Assembly: GCF_004011695.2 (NCBI RefSeq)
Contig: NC_082411.1
Span: forward strand, 372,001-436,000
Origin: Ascochyta rabiei
Taxonomy: Eukaryota; Ascomycota; Dothideomycetes; Pleosporales; Didymellaceae
Length of the DNA: 64,000 nt
Reading direction: 5' to 3'
Below, in pieces: positions 33,047-44,757 of this stretch. Under the pieces are notes generated by a model. That model had not been told where the DNA came from. It searched no databases and saw only the letters and a list, made by a program, of their open reading frames with translations. The stretch's first letter is position 1; each line of letters opens with the position of its first letter. Position numbers and translations under genes: made by a program.

Positions 33047-36000
33047 GATAGTCGTCGTTTCGTCCAAAGCATCTGGCCACTTCAGACTGCAGTCTCATCC
33101 AAGCTTTCGCATTGTTTGAAGAGAAAAAAACCCTAAAGAAAAACCTAAAAAATGTCGCCAGCAGTTCTGCCTGACCGACCCGTCACCGACTTTTGGTGGT
33201 CGGTGCGGCAGACCCTGTCTCTTGCAGCACCAGGCAGTCGCGAGCCAACATGGTGCGTGCACGCGCGAGGGCGCGAGGAAGGCGATCTGCCAACCGTCGC
33301 AACTCCTTCCAAACGAATGCGCCCTTCCGGTGAGTAGCGCGCACACTATACAGCCTCACGAGCCTCCACTCGAGGCGAGGCATTGCGACGTGTCTTACGA
33401 AGGCGCTCCGCCGACGTGCAGCAGCCCATCGCATCACCCACTGACGCCTGAGCTGGTCACGTCCAAGAAGCGTTGCCTGGGCGTATTGCGCGTGCCACCG
33501 TCCTCGCTTCATAGTTCAAGGCAGGTCGCCGGTGCTGCTCGGCTTTCCTGGCTGGCGTCGTCCCGTCGGGGTTCAGTTGGGTCCGATCGGGGTCGGCAGG
33601 GTGCAGGCTCGAACGGTTGCGGTCACGTTGCGTTCCCGCTCCGTCGAGACTCGGCCGAGACACTGCTGGAGCCTGGAGCGCTGCGGGATTGGCAGGGGGC
33701 GGACGGCGGGATTCAAGGGCTCCGCGTCTCTTCTCCTGTCCAGCCTAGACGACAGTCTGATCTCTGGATAGCCTACAGGACCGCGAGATCGTGTAGCAGC
33801 ATACCCACAGTAAAGCGTTTGGATGACCCTCACACCATGCTGCTAGATCTGAGCGAGGACTGCCGGCCCCACGCTGTCGACGTGCAGGGCAGTCACAGTG
33901 CTGATCTCTCTTCTTCTCCACGCTTGCAGCTCCCTCCTGTCTCGGTTGGCCAGTCTGGAAGCTGGAGCGCAGGTCGAGTGCAGTGTTAGCCATTCCGACC
34001 GTCCGCTCATTGTTTCGGGTCTCAGTCGAGGACTCCCTACGCTGTACGCACCGCACCTTCCTCATGCGGTGTGCAGTGGTGAGTGTTGGAGCGCGGCAAG
34101 CGTGCGCGTGGGTTTGTGTTTCGCTCACCGACAATCATCGTGAAACAGGTACGCATCTAGTTTGCTTCCCTTGGCGCAACTCAGCAGCCACCAGACGAGA
34201 TGGCGTTGCCCAGTCGCAGCTGTTGAAGGCGGTGTTTCGACAGCGCAATCGATGAGCTGGCAGCCTGCGTGCCTATCGCTCCTCTCCTGCTGCGACCACT
34301 GACCGTGCAGAGGGACGGTCTGGCCAAGGTGCTCCAGACAATCTCCAAACAAGACCAACCTCGAACTCGCCGGAAAGGGGAAATGCACCCTCAGGCAGCC
34401 CCAACCTCCGCTGAGATCCAACCGCACCAAGCGGTGTGCACATGTACACGTCCAGCTGGTTCTGAACATGGATTTCTGAAGTGACTGATCAAGAACCCAT
34501 CAGAGTGTTTCATTCCGCCAGCAGATCTTTGCTGGTGCTGGACTTGGCTGATGTTGGACCATCCATGCTGATGCTCAGCGTTGGAGCCCCAGACACGTAG
34601 CGATCAAGGTGCAGCTCCGCGCAGCCACGTTCCAGCCACATCTCAACCTTATCTCATGTCCACGCACGACCACCACATGGCCAGCTATTCTGCCGCTTTC
34701 TGAATCTCATTCTTCACGTGAATACCCTCACATCATCGCACCGCAACACTCCCATCCTCGAACGCGTCTCAGACCATCCAGCACGACGCGCGACGTCAGA
34801 GCAAAAGTTTCATGACGTCCTTGACCCAAAATGCCTGCGCCAGATCGGGAGCATCCTTCATCCTGTGGCTGTCCAGATCGAGGACCCTGATCGCGCGTAC
34901 AAAGCCTTTCTAAAATTCGTCCGCCCAAAGGAGACGCGCGGATCAGGCGAACATGGGTTCGTACGACGTCAAGCACGAGATGGTTGACGTTGAAAATGTT
35001 GGTTGAACAACACCGAGAAGGCTCGGCGACTGCAAGGCTGCAAATCTGCATCCCAGCTGTCAATCAACCTTTGTCAGCGCAACGCGCTCCACTCTGCACC
35101 TTTGAGAAAACAGACGCTCCATCACTTGCATCTCGGGCAGGTGGAGTGGGTCCTCAGGCACGCTTTTTCGCTCTCTCGCGCCGAGCCGCACCTTGGCAAA
35201 TTCTTCACTCCAGCAGAGCAAACAGCAAAGACAAGGCTTGCCTACACGATGGACTATGACTCGGTACGCACGGATGTCGGGCGCGTAAAACAAGCTCGGC
35301 TGTCAAAAATTCCTCACGCTGTTGCTGCGGGAAGCCATTACAGCCCCACCGGCAGAAAAAAAGAAAATGACTTGCAGCAGGGCTGGGGAGTCTCGAAGCA
35401 GCTGACAGGTCAGACGCGCTCAATTCTTCCCATCTCATGGCACCAGACAATCCTGTCAATATGACTGTCTTGATCAGCAGACCAGTGAACGGGGCACATG
35501 TCCGAGCGTAAAGCGAACAACCTCACTTTCTCGAAAAGCGCGCGGAAACCCTTTTTCCGTCAGTGCCGCTCTGGAGCCGGGAAAACCACTTCGCTCGTCG
35601 TCGGGTAATCATAGCTGGATCCGTGTGCTGCGCTTCTCAAACTCACCGTATCAATCGTTCGTCCGAGGTTCGGTCGTATCGCCTCGTACTGTGCCTGGCG
35701 CTACTCCCAATCCCACACCGTACATCGTGACCCATCCTGACTCGCGTGTGGTGGTGTTGTGATGCCTTAGCGGACGGGCTGGCGGAGGGTCGGCATAGCC
35801 ACATGCATGTACCTGTACCGCAGCTTGCTATTGCCTTGGCGACGTGGGTGGAGCAGAGGTTGGGTGCGAGTTTTCTGCCACGCAGGGCCTCCCTGCTCGT
35901 GTTCTGCGCGCGGTGGAGTCTCTGTGTAAGATCTACAGGTACGTGGTGGGAGAGCGGGCGTTTGCGGCTTTGTAATCCGTGGCACGAGAACTGCAATTCG

Positions 36001-36084
36001 ACTCGAGTCTGCAGCGTTTGAACATCACACTGGTTGAAGACTTGTATCAAGACTCTACTAAAACACTACGAGTGCGAATGAGAG

Positions 36085-36309
36085 ATGCCTTGCCTGACTA
36101 CAATGAACGACCTCACAACGATAACAACGTGCGTGATGTCCTGTGTGCTTTTCTTGACCACCATACTAAACGTTTTGATAGAGGCCTACCAAGTCCCTAC
36201 TCTGCATTCGTTCTCCAAACATCCAACCTCCTCGTATACAGCCGTCGTACCGGCATCCACCTCGAACACAAATCAACCCGAGCGAGGCCTAGAAGACACT
36301 GTAGTCTGA
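36085..36309 (+). CDS. Possible small single-pass membrane protein
   Basis: A 74-codon frame with one hydrophobic stretch (TTCVMSCVLFLTTILNVLIEA, about residues 12-32) and a Ser/Thr-rich hydrophilic tail. Composition is protein-like, but there is no known family and no neighbour to support it. It could be chance. Confidence 0.2.
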   Translation: MPCLTTMNDLTTITTCVMSCVLFLTTILNVLIEAYQVPTLHSFSKHPTSSYTAVVPASTSNTNQPERGLEDTVV

Positions 36310-36629
36310 ACTCCTAACCAACGCCACCCACACCTGACGACGCACCGCGAACGTTCCATCCCGTTCAGCGCTAGACGCGACACAGTCTGTAGCCAAGACC
36401 CAACGAGAGTATCCCCCTGGGCTACAAGTGCCCCGCAGCATCGTGAGCAGCTGTGTTTGGTGGATTCTCGCAACCTCCGGACCTGGCCGGCGCTCGGTGC
36501 GTGCGTGGAGAGCGAAAATCAGAGGCCTGTCGACTCCTGCGCGCCGTCGGAGAGCTGTGGGCGTGGGCGCGGACTAGCTACTCTTCCCACGGCGCGCCGT
36601 GACGGTGGCTAGGCGGCGCTTTGGAGGGC

Positions 36630-36990
36630 TGCAGTGATGTCGTCCTCGCAAGAGGGTTTGGACACCACTTGCTCCTGGTGGATCTAGCCGCGGATCGAGA
36701 GTGGGGTGTGTTCGGTGTGGTGCTTTGAGGAGTCTCTCGTGGGTATTCGATCATGGTCTGTGCAGTTGGTTTGCACCTTGAGCCGTGCATTGTGATTGTA
36801 GAGACCCTCGTTAGCATTGGACGCCGCTGTTGCAGCATCGGTGAGGTGTGCTCGTGGGTGGATGGATGGTGTTTTGCTAGATTCTCTACGCCAGTCTTCT
36901 TCGTCCTGCACGATACACAGTGCATCGATTGTGACATGTGCTATCCTAGGGCGGTATACCGTATCTACGACATCTTGAAAGGTCGCTGGT
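36630..36990 (-). pseudogene. HET-domain (heterokaryon incompatibility) gene remnant
   Basis: On the minus strand, TFQDVVDTVYR, then IDALCIVQDEEDWRRESSK, then AHLTDAATAASNANEGLY follow the order and spacing of the HET domain of fungal incompatibility proteins. PLSIRG comes next, then TAG at 36684-36686, then IHQEQVVSK; in HET proteins this place reads RGW-x-QE. The stop thus replaces the conserved Trp. TGG to TAG is a C-to-T at CpA on the other strand. No start, no full domain and no C-terminal part are found, so it is a decayed fragment. HET proteins trigger cell death after fusion of unlike hyphae. Confidence 0.7.
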
Positions 36991-37852
36991 GGTGTCTCAC
37001 AGGGAGTGCTCTTTCCCAGACATATCATGTTTCTCTCTTCGTCTGCAAGGTACTTTGCCGCTCCGCCAGAGCTAGTGCATACATGGCGGCAATTCATAGC
37101 TGTGCACAGCCGTGCGTGTTTGGTAGCCCTGATGCTAGAACACGCACAGGGAGCAATGGCTCACTCAAGATCGCCTGTCGATCGAGCCAACGGTGATATA
37201 CCAAGACTACACAGCGTCGGAACTCACTCAAGTCTTTGGCTTCCATGCTAGTTCTCTGCGCCATTCACGCCACGACGAAAACTTGTAGTGCCGCGGGACA
37301 GCGCAGAAATGGATTCCGTTTTGCATATCCCGCGTAGAAGACGATCATGCCGCCTCTGAGGATGAGGTGGCTGGTGCCCGGTGGTATGGTGATGATGCTG
37401 TCAGCATTGCGGCTCGAGCCGGTCCAGCGACTGACGTGGAAGTGTGCATCCACGTACATATCCTTGTATATCGGTGCACAGCAACATGTCATCTCGCCCC
37501 TCCTTTCGTATTGACTTGACCAGATATGCGTTACAGGCAGCGTGAGATTCCGATTCGCTAGTTGGACCGATTGACAGTCAAGGGGACGGAATGCAGGGCA
37601 AAGTGTGGCCACATTAGGGCATTCATGAAATCTTACTACTTGCCACCCGTTCACGCATCTACTCTACGTTAAGAACGGTGATCTGCAGTGCAGATGGCGA
37701 TCCACGGTAGAGATAGTCGTGGTTCCAAGTCTAGGCGGGTGCATACACTGGAGCCGTGGTTGCCTATCGCGAACAACAGCCATCGAACAAGCTTGAAGTA
37801 AACACCATGGATCATGCTGCATGTTTGGTGTAGTCAACGGTCTAGGAAACGA
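36991..37852. other. No supported gene
   Basis: Between the HET remnant and the F-box-like gene. It may contain decayed upstream parts of the HET gene, but I recognise none. Confidence 0.4.
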
Positions 37853-38769
37853 TCAGAACGCTGCACGCCACGTCTTCTGACACACCAGCTCCACCCTCTC
37901 CGAACCAACAAGCTTCGCCATACCCCTCACAGCCAGCGTTCTACGAAACTGCCTCTCGACAATGTACTCAGCCCCACTTCTCACCGCGAACAAGCTTTCG
38001 AGCTCCTTTGCCTCATCTTCGCTATACTCGTCCGGCGTTTTCTCAACATCCGTTGCTTTGTGGCGAAGCACCACCTTATTCAATCCCTTCAGAGCCCTGA
38101 GCTCCTCCACACAAGTCCATCCAGACCCCTCGATACGCGCATCGTGCAGGCTCTGCTGGAAGACACGTGCCTGCAGCAAAGGCCAGTATAGGCAGTGGAT
38201 AGACGAGACCTCCCGCTCGGGTAGAGGGTGGGTGAATGCGTGAATGGCTCTGCCGTAGTTGAAGTACTCGACCGAGAAGGCGAAGCTGTTGAGTTTGTAG
38301 ACCGACAGATGAGTTTCTGCGCGGGTCTGTCTGCATACACTTGTTAAGCTGAACAGGCCCTCGACGCTGAAGCAGCGCTTTCGTTTTGTCGGAGCTGGGA
38401 TGTCGTTTTCGTGCTCAAGTCGATACACGAGGTGGTGGCTGATTGGGTTGGTGCTGTAGGTACGATAGCATTTTATGCCTTGTTGGGTCTGCAGGACAGG
38501 TAGATTGAGGACCTCAATAGTGTGGCCTGCGATGTCGGTGTAGCCGTAGATCTGCAGGCGAAGTTCAGTAGGAAGGCGCAGAAAAGGGCATATTCCTGTG
38601 GTTTTCGGAGCCCTTGATGCAACGGTAAGTATACGTCTGGTGTTGGTGCGTGCTCTTCTTACTCCTCAGATACTGATTGTTGTCGTTCCAATGCTTGTTC
38701 TGACGTCACCTCTTCATCTTGAGGGCTGTGACCATCGCCAGACAGATGGTTCCACATGCTCTTCCGCAT
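37853..38769 (-). CDS. F-box-like / 2EXR-type fungal protein
   Basis: Two exons on the minus strand, 38663-38769 and 37853-38612, give 288 residues. The short first exon (MRKSMWNHLSGDGHSPQDEE...) was found by looking for a start upstream of the conserved block: donor GTAAGA and acceptor CAAG restore frame exactly. The conserved block is FLRLPTELRLQIYGY, then FSLTSVCRQTRAETHLSVYKLNSFAF, the hallmark of the large fungal group of F-box-like or 2EXR-domain proteins. The rest (WTCVEELRALKGLNKVVL) is typical of their C-terminal halves. Such proteins are numerous in Pezizomycotina and mostly of unknown function; a role as ubiquitin-ligase adaptor is possible but unproven. Confidence 0.72.
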
Positions 38770-39094
38770 AGTCAGAATGCCGCCTCTTCAACACCTTAGA
38801 ATATTAATCGAAGAAGTCTGTTTGTGGGTGAGTTTCAGTCAGTTCAGGTCGTGCTGAGGCAAAGGAAAGTTCCCTGATTAGGCAACAGCCTGACTGCGCG
38901 TTCTGGAAGCATGATCTACGAGCCGACATCTTAGCTGGGCGGTTTGATGGTAGGTGCTACTGTTATCGATCTTTCAATGTTTCACTGTTTTCGATCTCTA
39001 GACATCTTTACCGATGTCAAAGGAAATCACAGCACTCTCTCAACACCCAATAGCAACACCAAGATCCCGTATTCCTCCAGCAGACTCCTAGCAA
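38770..39094. other. Intergenic, no gene seen
   Basis: 325 bp holding the likely promoter of the F-box-like gene on the left and 3' sequence of the small hypothetical gene on the right. Confidence 0.4.
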
Positions 39095-39757
39095 TCAACG
39101 CCACTCTAATCCCAAGAAGCTAAGCAGCCCCCGACGAACCTTGGCCTCAAACCCACTCCCGCGCCGAACCAGGTCAAACTGCTTCTGCACAGTATACCTC
39201 CGCTTACTCCCCAGCTCTACAAGCACAACATTTTCACCTGAAGCAAAGCGATGGAAGATATCCAGCTCATCACTCACAGTGAGATCCCGCGCACCGAGAG
39301 TCCCGTCCATCGTCCCCAGCCCAAAGTCATGCGCAGCCACCCGTTGCTGACGTTCAAGTTCGAGCTGTTTCACTTCCCGCTGTTCTAGTTCGCCTTGCTC
39401 GGCGCAGACTTTGCGGAACGTCTTGCGGCGCGGAGTAGGCGTGTCAGGATTTACCACGCGAAGCGGGCCAGCGTGGTAGCGGCTGTCGTACGCCGTGCGC
39501 TGCGCATGTGTGTGTGAGGCGGATGGCGCGGCTGTACGTTGGTGCTGTTGGGGCTTCATGCCTCGGATTGGCTGGACTTGGGGTCCTGGACGGATGCTGC
39601 TCGAGGCCGGTGTAGCGCCATGGCGAGTCGGGCGCTGGGTGTGTGCATGATGCGTATGGGAGGGTGCTGTAGCGGCAGCGTGGATCGAGTCTACACGCTG
39701 TGGCTGATTACGGCAGCGGCGATTTTCAGCAGTACCAAGTGGTTGTGTGCAAGTCAT
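39095..39757 (-). CDS. Hypothetical protein with coiled-coil segment
   Basis: Single exon of 220 residues, not recognised. The first 100 residues are low-complexity (His/Thr/Pro/Arg-rich). A charged helical stretch follows (EQGELEQREVKQLELERQQR, about residues 123-142), then a compact C-terminal part (TVSDELDIFHRFASGENVVL, KRRYTVQKQFDLVRRGSGFEAKVRRGLLSFLGLEWR). The C-terminal part looks like real protein; the N-terminal start is unsure. Nothing in the neighbours hints at function. Confidence 0.45.
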   Translation of the reverse strand: MTCTQPLGTAENRRCRNQPQRVDSIHAAATAPSHTHHAHTQRPTRHGATPASSSIRPGPQVQPIRGMKPQQHQRTAAPSASHTHAQRTAYDSRYHAGPLRVVNPDTPTPRRKTFRKVCAEQGELEQREVKQLELERQQRVAAHDFGLGTMDGTLGARDLTVSDELDIFHRFASGENVVLVELGSKRRYTVQKQFDLVRRGSGFEAKVRRGLLSFLGLEWR

Positions 39758-40351
39758 GATGTACCTACTGCTCGTGTCTTTGAGCTATTTTCGTTCGTTC
39801 CTTTCCAAGATGCTGCAACAGCGTATGCAAGTTGCGACGAGGATTCCAGATATTGAAATGAGAGATCCAACATCGGCGAGGAAAGACGCTGCTTTGATGA
39901 AACGAGGCCTACCGACGTCGACACTGTGCAGAGAGGGCAGAAGCAGCGTGAAAGGATGTGCAGCTACCGCGACGGCGCACAGAAAGCTGCCACAGCGCCT
40001 GGAGACAGGGAAAGGACGGGTGGAACCGAGACATTGGACGAGCACGAAGGCACAACAAATCAACAGAACGAGCAGCACTACGCACCGTCCTCTCGAGGCC
40101 TAATCCAAGCAGAACTCTATCAAATCCAAGCAGAACTCTATCGATTCCCAACCCCAACCCCATCCTTCATCCTTCCCCATCACTCCAACAAGCCCATCCA
40201 GCACCCTACCATCTCCCCGCGCAGCCAACCCCAAACACCTCACCACATCCCCATACCCCACACAATCCACATCCCTCTTCAAACATATTAATACACGCCA
40301 GCCTGTGCTGAGCGAGAAAAGGACACAAGCCAAGACAAGCAATATAAAATC

Positions 40352-40521
40352 GCAGCAAAGCAAAGCAAAGCAAAGCAAAGCAAAGCAAAGCAAAGCAAAG
40401 CAAAGCAAAGCAAAGCAAAGCAAAGCAAAGCAAAGCAAAGCAAAATCGCAGCAAAGCAAAGCAAAGCAAAGCAAAGCAAAGCAAAGCAAAGCAAAGCAAA
40501 GCAAAGCAAAGCAAAGCAAAG
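40352..40521. repeat. AAAGC pentanucleotide microsatellite
   Basis: Two perfect blocks of GCAAA units (about 40354-40443 and 40452-40521) are separated by AATCGCAG. The minus strand gives spurious FALLC-repeat frames. Confidence 0.95.
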
Positions 40522-40674
40522 AAAAAACGTTAGCGTCGAGTAGAGGTGTAGAGGTTTGCGAGTGGAGTGTTTGTAGGAATGTAAAAACTGCTGATCCTGA
40601 CGTGCTAGTGGTGAAGAGGAGAGGAGGGTGGGTTGAGTGCGTGTCTAGTGTTGGTGTTGGGGTTTGGGGCTGGA

Positions 40675-40700
40675 TGTGTGTGTGTGTGTGTGTGTGTGTG
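40675..40700. repeat. TG dinucleotide repeat
   Basis: About 13 TG units. Confidence 0.9.
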
Positions 40701-40941
40701 ATACTGGCGGTTGCGGGGGACTGTGGGACGTGGGTCTAGGATCTTGGACGGAGGGGTGGATGGTTCGGGGTGGAGAGGTGGTGGGGTGCAAGGAAGAGGG
40801 GGTGCACGGTACGGTGAGCACAGAAGTCAGCGGGACGAGGTGGGATGTAGGAAGGAGATGAATCGAGGTTGGAGGAAAAGCAGCATCGCTCGCTTTTCTT
40901 TTTTCTTCTTTTTTTTTTTTACAACGAAAACGTCAGGCTAC

Positions 40942-43900
40942 CTACCGCGCACTCCTCACCCACCCGACAACGCCGGCACTGTACCCGACCAGCCCGCCCA
41001 CACGGTCACGCTCACGCTTCGACTCCTCCTGCCAGGTGCGCAACTGCGCAATCAGCCCTTGATCGCGCACAACCACGTCGCCGTGCAGACGGAGGAAGAC
41101 GCTCATCCACGCCTGCACGAGCTCGTAGTCGCGCCTCTGCTGCAGCCGCGCCGTGAGCGCGGCGACAAAGGTCCGCAGCTCCGTGTAGGGGGCCGTGGTG
41201 TCGAGGGTGCGGAGGGCGATGTCTGCGGCCGAGGGCGGGAGGGAGGCGAGGTAGGCGAGCAGGGGCGTGTGTTCGGCCGTTTGCTCAGCGCGCTCGAGCA
41301 GCCTGGTGAAGTCGGATGTCGAGGTGGCGGCTGTTGAGCGGCTCGCCAGTGCGCTGCTGGAGATGCGCGAGCCGGCTTCGGCGTCGGCGTCGGCGTCGAG
41401 TGGTGTCCGAGCGGATTTCTCGCCCACGGCGGGGAGGAAGAAGGGGGCGTGTTCGGGCGCTTTGGGCGCTTCTTTGGGCTTGTTGCGCGCGCGGATCACG
41501 TCGAGGTGAAGCAGCGTTTGCCATCGGCTCTTGGGCACCAGACTCAGCGTCGTGATCTTGTCGCTCAGTTGGTCCATGACCGGCACGGCCGTCGCGCCTT
41601 TTTCTTGGTCGTCGTCCTCGCTCTCCTCTCCAGCCGCGTCGATGATGTTCTCGCCGCCCTCGCCGCTTGCTGTGGGCGCAGACACGGTCGCGACGTCAGC
41701 GTCGGAGATTTGGCGTGTCGGGACGTGTGTGAAGAGAGAGCGGTTCGTCCAGATATGCACGCCGACCTCGCCCTCCAAGCCGGTGGCCAAAAAGTCACCC
41801 GCTGGCGAGAAAGCAACGGTGTTGACGGGCTTGGGGAGACGCATGGCATCGATCAGGTGGCCAGTAGGTAGATCCCAGACGCGTACCGTGGAGTCGGAAG
41901 ACGCGGATAGGATCCAGCGACCGTCGGAGGAGAAGGTGTAGTCGATGGTGGTGATGACCGGGCTGGAGCGAGTGGCCCAGAGCTCACGGACGAGCTTGCG
42001 TGTGGTGGCGTCGAGGATGCGTAGACTGCCGTCGTCGCAGGACAGCGCGATGAGGTCGGAGTTGGGGTGGTAGCGGAGCGACAGGATCTTGACCATGGGA
42101 TGCCAGTCGATCTCATGGAGGAGCGTGCCGGTTGCGAAGCTCCAGAACTTTACCTTGCCGTCGTCGGAACAGCTGATGACCGTCCTGTTTAGGCTGTCGA
42201 TGGCAAGACCGGTGACGGCGCCTCTGTGCTTGCCTTGGCCTCTGGCAAATGTCTTTGGGGCGTCGTCGGTCTCCAAGGCTGTCGACTCCTCAAGCCGAAG
42301 CTGGTGCAGCTTGTGCTTTTTCGCCTCGGCCGGAGTCAGTCGAGCTGGGAACCTGCGTCGGTGCTGGCCGGATTGAAGGTTGTACATGTCGATGGCGCCA
42401 CCAGCGGACCCGATCAGCGCAAACGTACCGCATGGTGAGATGGCGACGCTCTTCACGTCGGTGCCGTCGCCTGTGTCCAGAGCCCATCTGCCGGCGCGCT
42501 TGCGGCCCCAGAACCAGGTCCTGGCTGTCTTGTCTCCGTGTCCGGTGACGATGCTTTCCCAGCCAGTCATGTTGACCTCGGTCGCTTTCTTGGCGTCGCC
42601 CTTGAGCTTGGACGCGTTGGTCCAGATGGCGTTGACGCCAGGCATCGTGCCCATGCCGCCATCGCGGTTGAGCGAACAGGCCATGCAGGTGACGGGCGGA
42701 GCCTTGAGATGCTCCCACTTGACGTGGTGCTTGGAGGGGTCGGAGCTACCGTGCAGCAGCCCCCTCTTCCTGGCCTTGCTCTGGAGGGCGCCCTGACTGA
42801 GCTCTGTGCTCTGGCCGTCTCGTCGCAGGCTCCAGCCCCACAGGCTGCGGTCCTTGCTTGCGCTGAGCAGCCACTTGCCGGTGTCGTCGGAGCCGTCGGC
42901 ATTGGAAGGGAGGAAGCGCAGGGTCGAGACGGGTGCCGCGTGGCCACCGCGCTGGTGCAGGATGCGGGGGACGGGCGAGAAGGGGGATTCGTCAAAGATC
43001 CAGCTCTTGAGGGTGTTGTCGAGGCCACTTGAGACCATGACGGCCTGGCCGGCTAGGAACTCGATCTTGCTGATGCCGCCGCCGAGACCGCCGCTGGCAG
43101 ACGGAGGAGGGGCGTGGGCGCCGCGCAGGGTGCCCATCTTGCGGCCGCCTTTGTTCAGATCCCAGAAGGTGACGTCTCCGCTCTCGTGGCTGGCGGTGGC
43201 CATGACACCGTCGTCTCGGCCGTGCTCGCCCGCACCCAGGCCGTCGGTCCTGAAGGAGATGGAGGTGACGGGGGGCTTCTGCGAGCCGGCGGTGTTGAGC
43301 CGCAGAGCCTCCCTGTCTGCGCGGATGTCGTGGATGACGACAGGGCCCGACTGGTAGGCAATGGCCAGGAGCGACAGCGCCGGGGTGGGCTGCAGGGCGG
43401 TGACGGCGCCAAAGTCGGCGGCTGGTGGCAGCAGGGTGTAGAGCAGCTTTCCGGTGCTGACGTTCCAGATCTCGACGGTGCCGTCCTGGGTGCCGACGAA
43501 GATCTTGTTCAGGTAGGTGGGCATGTTGGTGATGCAGCCCGACAGCCGGCTCGAGGCGGGGCCCTGCAGGGTGGTGTAGTGCTCGAGGGTGGCCGTCTTC
43601 CAGACGTCGACTCGGGTGGGGCCGCCGCCTACGATCCACTCGCCCATGACGGCCAGGCGGGTGATGGTGTCGATGCCACCCGGCGGCAGCTCCAGCTCGG
43701 CCAGCTTCTTTCCGCGCTGGAAGAGCCAGACGCCGGACTCGGCGGGCGCGGAGCCCCAGGCGGCGAGGACGAGCTTCTTCCACGCCAGGGTGGCGGTGAT
43801 GTGGTCTGGGGTCTGCGGGCGGGTGACGAAGACGAGGTTCAGGCCGCGCTTGAGGTCGTACGTCTGCAGCGAGCGGCCGACCGAGGTGGTGATCTGGAAC

Positions 43901-44156
43901 GTCGTCTTGCCGAGCGGGAGGGCGGTGAAGGGGACGGCGGTGGGGGACACGAGGCCGACGGTCTGGAGCGGGTCAGCTGCCACTGGTGCGCACGCGACAT
44001 GCCTCTCTCTGGAGCTGGGGACCGTACTCGGAAGGGCGCGAAGATGGTGGAGTGGCGGACGAGCGGGGCCGAGGCTGGGTGCTGGTCGCCGTGCACTCTC
44101 TGGCGCTTCGGCGCTGGGCCAGCCGCGGGTGGGTGGTGGGCGTGGAGGCCTGCCAT
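40942..44156 (-). CDS. UTP21: U3 snoRNP WD40 protein Utp21
   Basis: Two exons on the minus strand, 44028-44156 and 40942-43962, give 1049 residues. The start is ATG at 44156 (MAGLHAHHPPAAG), with a 65-bp intron joining HSTIFAPFR to TVGLVSPTAVPF, the usual Utp21 N-terminus; a longer unspliced frame upstream lacks this. Many WD40 repeats form two propellers (VEIWNVSTGKLLYTL, VKFWSFATGTLLHEI, VRVWDLPTGHLIDAM). The last ~250 residues are the Utp21-specific domain (VMDQLSDKITTLSLVPKSRW). It is a subunit of the UTP-B part of the small-subunit processome and is needed in the nucleolus for 18S rRNA maturation; human counterpart WDR36. Divergent from VIP1 across 713 bp. Confidence 0.93.
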
Positions 44157-44713
44157 GATGCGCGGGTCGGGGGGTTGCGAGGGGGTGGTGGAATGGCGCA
44201 GGCAGCGCGGGCGCCCAAAAAAAAGTTGGCGGACACGACCACACCGGGCAGTCCCGCTCTCACGTGCCTGGCTTGGCTGGCTGCTATACGCGTATACGGT
44301 GCAGCCTGTTGGCATGTACATACTACATAGTACGCCAGATCGCTCGTGCACACGCACGCCCACTCGCGCGCAGGCGTCGGCGACATGCAACGGTGCAACG
44401 TCGACGACACCAAGGCATGGCCGTCGCTGCTCCCTCTGTGGCCGTGGCGAGCAGCGGCCGTGGCGCTGGTGTGGCGCGCTGTCCAAGCCCCCACGCACGG
44501 CCGTGAGGGGGCGCGTCGAGGGAGAGCAGAGCACACGTCATGCGACGAGGACGCGGTCGTGGAGAGCAGAGCACACGTCATGCGACGAGGACGCGGTCGT
44601 GGAGAGCAGAGCACACGTCACGCGACGAGGACGCGGTCGTGGAAAAAGCAAGCAGCGCCTTGTTCTTGTAGCGATGACCCCGACCACGACGACAACCACG
44701 ACGACGACCCTGC

Positions 44714-44757
<44 letters not shown>

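Larger units (their letters stand above)
32586..36630. other. Long gene-poor region
   Basis: About 4 kb without a convincing gene. Many frames of 60-250 codons overlap on both strands with no recognisable motif. It includes a 27-bp tandem duplication at 32993-33046 and one small membrane-protein-like frame at 36085. No clear transposon protein is seen. Confidence 0.5.
39758..40941. other. Intergenic region with simple repeats
   Basis: 1.18 kb without a supported gene. It contains the AAAGC pentamer array (40352-40521), a TG dinucleotide run (40675-40700) and a poly-T tract (about 40894-40920) just past the UTP21 stop. Confidence 0.5.

Noticed and set aside
33128..33150. CCCTAAA-like sequence as an interstitial telomere
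   Set aside because: Only a single, imperfect unit in an A-rich stretch.
33222..33989. 255-codon plus-strand frame in the gene-poor region
   Set aside because: No conserved motif, low-complexity composition, overlapped by equally long frames on the other strand.
36991..37654. 129-codon minus-strand frame (37265-37654) as an upstream exon of the HET remnant
   Set aside because: It shows no HET N-terminal motif and no splice pair that would join it to TFQDVV in frame was found.
40100..40519. Minus-strand frames of repeated FALLC residues
   Set aside because: Produced by the AAAGC pentamer array; same motif in all three frames.
44522..44641. CRISPR-like array
   Set aside because: Units are adjacent with no spacers; this is an ordinary minisatellite in a fungal promoter.
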